Shown: positions 58,901 to 64,000 of the stretch, one piece after another | Numbering within the stretch: position 1 is the first letter of the stretch | Layout of the letters: the number at the start of each line of letters is the position of its first letter | Assembly: GCA_948567375.1 (NCBI GenBank) | Contig: OX419755.1 | Location: 77,646,931 to 77,710,930 of the forward strand | Length of the DNA: 64,000 nucleotides | Origin: Lunularia cruciata | Lineage: Eukaryota; Streptophyta; Marchantiopsida; Lunulariales; Lunulariaceae | Reading direction: 5' to 3' | Notes under the pieces: model-generated | What the model saw: the letters and a program-made list of their open reading frames with translations, nothing else | What the model was told of the DNA's origin: nothing | Database searches by the model: none | Translations under genes and position numbers: made by a program

Positions 58901-59459
58901 TATGAAGAGGTGGTTTGTCATTTTGGATCTACAGGTAGGAAGAGTTGTTATAGAACGGTATAGTTGTTAGCAACTATTGATTGCTCTACTATTTAAGGGG
59001 AGCATTTGTAGTCTTATGTTGTTTAGTATTCACAATTTTTGAAGATAGATAAAGCAAAGTGTTGATTTCAGTGCTTGTTGCTTGAGCTTAATTCCGAGTA
59101 TCAACTCTGCATGTGGGTTTGTGAGTGTGTGGAGAAATTCAAAGTGCAAATGAGAATGTTTGTTGGATGTTGGATTCCTTAGCCTTGATCTTCATTCTGT
59201 GTGTTTGATCTTGAGTGAAGTGCAATCGGAGCAATGCCTTGACAGATCTAAGAGGAATTGTAGTGTTGGTAGTATTCTAGATAGTAAGCTTGTTACTCTC
59301 TTCTAGGTGTAGTTTCTACTTGAGAAATTAAAGATGCAACCAAGAAGAACTACATGTTATTGTTTGACTTTGTATTTGACCAATTCTAAATTGTATCTTT
59401 GTGGGAACTAACTTTACTTACCTAATTATCGCAAAAGTGATATTTTTTGGGTTGTCCCA
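55929..59459 (+). mobile_element. C2: complete family C unit, 3.5 kb, inserted in the B1 methyltransferase
   Basis: It starts TGTGGTGCCCACATTTTTG and ends GGGTTGTCCCA. A perfect 5-bp duplication, TTGGC, is at 55924-55928 and 59460-59464. It is shorter than C1 mainly because of a deletion of about 200 bp between the TATA-like box (58990-58997) and the 3' end, near 59280. Confidence 0.85.
56312..58872 (+). pseudogene. C2 ORF: decayed family C protein
   Basis: Open pieces 56312-56953, 56992-57183, 57190-57759, 57937-58179 and 58657-58872 follow the C1 protein order; the first is in a different frame from the rest. Core motifs are IQRLDVVARIKVLNRL and ITFLAWNWNLSFLGV. The middle is very acidic/basic (KRNKPKEVELPLAQRKTQR), then HAMIDSIHGNANHCVALV, a segment shared with C3 but not C1. 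A coiled coil follows. Function unknown. Confidence 0.6.
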
Positions 59460-59464
59460 TTGGC

Positions 59465-60420
59465 TAAGGTTTGGGTCTTTAAGATCCTTGTTCTAGTGTG
59501 TTTTGGGAGATGTTATGGATACTATAACATCTCTAAGTTCTATTTCTCCAACTTACCTTTTGGAGAACATTCCTTTGATGGGTGATTCTTGCACCAGAGT
59601 GGTGGTGAGTACACATTAGGTCCATTCTTGGATGGGACCTGCTGTATTGTTAGATGTAGCCAAAGTGGGATCATGGGCTCACCATCTTCATCTTTGGTGG
59701 ACAAACCTCTTACCTAGAGAGGTTCTACAGCGTGCATATGATGGGATTCAATGACTAGACCACATCCTTGTTGATGACATCTTGGATGTTTGGCGTCAGT
59801 CTCAGACAATGGTAGTGGCTGATTGGTCACCTATGGCAGTGGTGAACCTAGTTGGACAGCCTAGAGCCGCATTTCCCACGCTCATGAGTTTCCCAAGCTC
59901 TCATACTTTTTGAGAGGGAGGACTTGGACTTGTTTGGGACTCATAGTTACAGTAGTTGGTGGAGCCCAACACCGATGAGAAAGAGCATGCATGGGTTTTT
60001 GCACCGGTATTACCGCTATTCCAATAGTGTCAGAGGTATCCAAGTGTCAGGTGTTAGGTCAAGCTATGGACCTGAACTATTTGTGAGCCTTGGCTTGGCA
60101 AAGCAACATAGGATACACTTGATAGGCATTACCACTCGAGCACTTGTGAGCCCTGTGCCTATCAAGATGATTAAGGCACATGCTGGGGGTGATGGACTGA
60201 GTGGACATGATATTCTTAGGACACAACAAGTAGCTACGAGAGAGAGTGGTCTACTTGGAGTCCATCTAGGTGAGCATGGGCTACTTGGATTACACCTTTG
60301 GTCCACTTGGAATGCAGCTAGAAGACGTGTGGAGCTTACAGCCAGAGTGGAGGGAGTTTTTCATACAGAGGTTGGGACCTCTAGTGGTTGGGGCATGACA
60401 TAATTGCTCCAAAGAGCCAA
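59465..60420 (+). pseudogene. B1 (part 3): methyltransferase C-terminal part
   Basis: Motif VI reads TYLLENIPLMGD (Glu-Asn-Ile at 59563-59571). The motif VIII region reads GPAVLLDVAKVGSWAH followed by LHLWWTNLLPREV. The target-recognition region contains MAVVNLVGQPRAAFPTLMSF and LVEPNTDEKE. Motif X appears as QVLGQAMDLN at about 60045-60075 in a shifted frame, preceded by GFCTGITA. Together with 55634-55919 this gives all signature motifs I, II, IV, VI, VIII and X in order. Confidence 0.8.
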
Positions 60421-60438
60421 GTGTAGCAGCCAGTCAAT

Positions 60439-62801
60439 ATGTCTTCCACTCCTACTATAGTTACTAATGATACTTGGGAACCAGATCTTGGACCCAAGCT
60501 TATTGGAGAGGAAAGACGTAGAGTTTGGAGGTTCTTGAGGAGCTACACAAGTTGTTTTGCCTTCAATATGAAGGATTTGGGTGCTTTTAAGGGACCTAGT
60601 ATACGGATTGAGCTGACTAACAATACACCAATTTTTTGACATCCTTATCACTATAGTGACATGGAGAGGACATTGATTCAAAGTTGGAGTAGAGACCTTT
60701 TTGAAGCTGGTTTGGTGGAAATCTCACATGGAGAGTATGAATCAGCTACAGTGATGCCAACCAAGAAGGATATGCATGGCAACTACACAAATAGGCGGAT
60801 GTGTGTAGATTACCGTCATGTCAACCGATAGACTAGGGCTATTGGTATGCCATGCCTACACCGGAGGAGATTTTTGATATGACTGGGCATGCAAAGGTCT
60901 TCAGTACTTTGGATCTTTGAGCGGGATATCATCAATTGCCGATCAGGGAGGAAGATTAGTCCAAGACAACATTTTAGGCTATTGATCCTCACGGCAAGGA
61001 TGTGTTATATCAGTGGAGTTTCTTACCATTTGGGTTAAAGAATGCTCTTGTTGAGTTTTAGAGGGTCATGGATAAGATCCTGGTTGGATTGGATTTTACT
61101 TGGTGCTATATTGATGGCATTTTAGTCTATAGTACTACTATGGAGGAGCATGAGAGATAGTTGTTAGAGGTGTTTGAGAGGTTGAGATCTCATGGACTCA
61201 AATTACATCTTGGGAAGTGTAGGTTCTTCCACGAGCAGGTTGAGTATTTGGGTCACACTATCTATCTTGGAGGACTTGGTGTTTAGCAGACCAAGGTGGA
61301 GGCTATTGCATGTATTCCTTGGCCTACGGATGTGAGTAGAGTATGAGCATTCCTTGGGTTGGCAAACTTCTATCACCGTTATGGTAGAGAGTTTAGTGCC
61401 ATTACCAAGGCCTTGACAAAGCTGACCAAGCTTACACATGAGTGGTGTTGGGGAGATGAGCAGGAGAGCTTTTGTAGAGCTCAAGGAGAGGTTGACATCT
61501 TCTCCTATTTTGAGGAGACCAATCAGAGGATGACCATTTCAAGTTCATATTGATTGGAGTATGTTGGGGCTTGGAGCAATGCTCACCCAACATGATGATG
61601 AGGGGAAGGAGTTTATGGTGGCCTATGCTAGTTGCTCCAACAATTCAGTAGAGGTGAAGTATAGTTCATATAAGGGAGAGTGCTTGGTAGTAGTTTGGGC
61701 AATAGCACATTTCCAATGTTACCTATTTGGCAATCCCTTCCTTCTCATCACTGATCATCAGCCGCTAAAGTGGTTGATAAAGTCTGACAAGCTTTCAAGG
61801 AAGCTTGCAAGATGGGCTCTGATTTTATAGGAGTATGATTTCATGGTTGTTCACAGACCTAGAGTGGTGAACCATGATGCAGATGGGTTGAGTAGAAACC
61901 CATGTCCCAACCAACAAGATAAGACTAGAGCATGTTGGCATGGTGAGACAGATGAGGAGATGGTGCCAGGTTGGCATGCATCGGCCTTTCTATGTATATT
62001 TTTGAGGCTTAGGTGGTATCTCTCTCAACACATACATGAGGAGTTATTGAGGCCACAAATCTAGAGAGTGAAGATATTGGTACAGTTCAATAAGACATTC
62101 ATGATCATGTCTTAGTGATGGACTATCTTTGTACCGATGTTGTGGGTGGCACAGTTGGGGCCAAGGAGAGAGACCGTGTTCTTCAATGAGCTAGACGGTT
62201 CAGATTGGATGACAAATGCCTTTTGCATGTATGGGAAGATGGTAGAGTGAGAGTTGTACCACTTCCATCTTAGAGATTACAATTGGTCCGTCATGCTCAT
62301 GAAGAGCTAGGATATTTTAGAGTAAAGCATACATATAGCTTACTCTAGAGTCACTATTGGTGGCACGGTATGCAGATCAAGGTATAGCAATTTGTTGCTA
62401 GATGTGTGGTTTGTGACCAAGTTAGAGCATCATTCAATGCTCATACACTACAATTACACCCATTACCTATCATAGGATTGGGTTATTGTTGGACCTTTAC
62501 TGTTGATTGTGAGACAACATCAGTATGTTTTGGTGATGGTGAAGCACTTCTCCAAGTGGATTGAGTTGATGGCACTTCTTGACAAGTCGAGTGAAGAGAT
62601 AGCTTACTCATTCCTGGATCGATTCTTAATCAGTTCTTAATCGAGTTCACTTTGGTGCGCCAATTGAGGTTTTGACTGATCAGGGTACAAAGTTCTTGGG
62701 GGAGTTTTAGGTCTTGTGTGATAAGGCTTTGATTGATCATTGTACTACATCTCAAGATCACCCTAAGGCAGATGGCTTAGCAGAGAGAGTGGTTCAGATG
62801 G
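60439..62801 (+). pseudogene. B1 (part 4): RT, RNase H and integrase
   Basis: RT with HGEYESATVMPTKKDMHGNY, FLPFGLKNA and a catalytic box reading YIDG instead of YIDD (about 61108-61122). A long RT tail, LEVFERLRSHGLKLHL and FLGLANFYHRYGREF, follows. RNase H has AYASCSNNSVEVKYSSYKGE and ITDHQPLKWL. The integrase region from about 62100 is strongly decayed by TAG stops and small indels, including a short direct repeat near 62625-62645. C5 is inserted at 62802, shortly after GRWLSRESG (the GLAERV-type catalytic Glu block). Confidence 0.78.
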
Positions 62802-63612
62802 TGTGGTACCCACATTTTTGTTTTTTTCTTATTTATGAGGAAGAAGTGTACAAATGAAGTCATATTGCACCTATATGACATCAAAAGGCAAAGAATGGAG
62901 TCTTTGGGTTGTAATCCAAAGTAAAGTGACTTTGTGTCAGAAGATGAAGTACTCAAAGGGGTCTTGTCAGCGTTCCACCTGAAGTAAGAAGACTTTGGCT
63001 TGGGAGTGCTCAACCTGAGGCGAGGATAGTGTAATAACTTTCCTTTGGGGTTGAACATTCAAGAAGGTACCGCACAAAAAATGGCTGGCCTATGAGCAGG
63101 AGAAAATTGATAGTGATAGGAGCATGCAAGAGGTGTGATTTCTTGATAGAAACTTGAAGTGAAGAAAGACAGAGGAAGCGCATCATTATAAGATTTGGGA
63201 TAGAGACAAAGAGATGACAAGTAATTTTCCATCGCCATTAAGGAGTCGTCTTGAGGGAGATCGTGGAAAAGGGAGTGTAGTAAGAGACGCACTAGTGCAT
63301 TGAGAGGAAATCATGAGAGTTAGTCTAAGAATCAGTTGGAAAAGTAGTCACCAACCCAAAGTGGAGGAGAGTAAGATGGGAGATGGGAAGAACTCAAAAT
63401 TCATAGTGAGAAATCATGCAATTCGAAGATTAGATGCAATCGCAAGAACCAAAATCTTAAGTAGACTTTGGATCACACTTTTGGCATGGAATTGGAACCT
63501 TAGCTTTCAAGTTTCATGACTGAGATTATCAAGAGTAAATGTCTCAATGGACCCGAGGTAGAGGGTAAGAGAGGAAATCCGGCTCGTTGGACAGAGTTAG
63601 ATTGGAGGTTAG
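62802..63612 (+). mobile_element. C5: 5' part of a family C unit, interrupted by C6
   Basis: It starts TGTGGTACCCACATTTTTG; the bases before it are GATGG (62797-62801). The N-terminal ORF core is present: MGDGKNSKFIVRNHAIRRLD, then LSRLWITLLAWNWNLSF. It breaks off inside the segment equivalent to the C1 sequence LDWRLVL, where C6 begins. The remainder lies outside the window. Confidence 0.75.
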
Positions 63613-64000
63613 TGTGACAACCCGGCAAATATCACTTTTGCGGTAATCGTGTAAGTAAAGTTTGTTCCCGTAGAGATATTGGTCAAAAATTTCCAAATAC
63701 AAAGCAAATAGTAACAATGTAGTTCTTCTTGGTTGCATCTTTAATCTCTCAGGTAGAAACTACACCCAGAAGAGAGTAACAAGCATTGATTCGTAATCTT
63801 GTCACGACAATTGGTCACACTTAATCACAACTCCATCAAATCTTTCCAAACAATCTTGATTGTGATGATTCAAGCTCTCCCAAAAATGGCACTTCACTGC
63901 AAAACAACTTTGCCTCAAAATTGTGTTCTACCCCTCCACTAAAGGCACAACTTCCTCAATCAAAATTGCTTCATATTAACTTTGCATTGCACTCACAAAT
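63613..64000 (-). mobile_element. C6: 3' end of a minus-strand family C unit
   Basis: It begins TGTGACAACCCGGCAAATAT, the reverse complement of a family C 3' end, and matches C3 from 48591 on for the rest of the window. It covers only the noncoding tail; the ORF and the other end are outside. Confidence 0.75.

Noticed and set aside
1-64000. CRISPR arrays, bacterial operons, rRNA or tRNA genes
   Set aside because: No evenly spaced repeats, no Shine-Dalgarno-led operons and no rRNA or cloverleaf sequence were recognised; the window is eukaryotic. tRNA genes were only judged by eye.

Overview
This window is land-plant nuclear DNA: a spliced plant-specific gene with GT/AG introns, followed by a deep nest of LTR retrotransposons. 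The gene at about 2.4-7.8 kb has the conserved blocks of the LNK (NIGHT LIGHT-INDUCIBLE AND CLOCK-REGULATED) family of circadian transcriptional coactivators. No species can be named from sequence alone. A retrotransposon carrying a cytosine methyltransferase and a large repeat load would suit a non-flowering plant (bryophyte, lycophyte or fern), but that is inference.

Layout. 1-2401: upstream or 5' UTR-like DNA. 2402-7782: six recognisable LNK coding exons on the + strand; the first coding exon was not found. 7783 to about 13000: no gene recognised. About 13000-17422: AT-rich DNA with one Mutator-like MITE (15469-16083). 17423-64000: almost entirely LTR-element sequence.

Three families build the nest. 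Family A (7.8 kb, Ty3-type, about 680-693 bp LTRs, an extra zinc-finger ORF upstream of gag) has two full copies, A1 (23964-31763) and A2 (39188-47027), plus a lone LTR (20136-20818). Family B (about 9 kb without insertions) has gag, two zinc knuckles, protease, a complete C5-cytosine DNA methyltransferase domain, RT, RNase H and integrase. Copy B1 (+) is split into 20819-22489 and 54793-62801. Copy B2 (-) occupies 22490-54792, inserted into the protease region of B1. Family C (3.5-3.9 kb) has TG...CA ends and perfect 5-bp target duplications, no terminal repeats of its own, one long reading frame and a TATA-like box downstream of that frame; it looks like a giant ORF-bearing solo LTR. C copies are C1 34614-38496, C2 55929-59459, C3 48591-52331, C4 about 18001-20135 (partial), C5 62802-63612 (split) and C6 63613-64000 (partial).

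Inferred order: B1 inserted first, then B2 into B1; C1, C3, A1 and A2 went into B2; C2 and C5 into B1; C6 into C5. A1 is the youngest full element (LTRs over 99% alike by eye, one frameshift); the B and C copies are decayed by stop codons. The most striking content is the methyltransferase inside the family B polyprotein, followed by the family C units.
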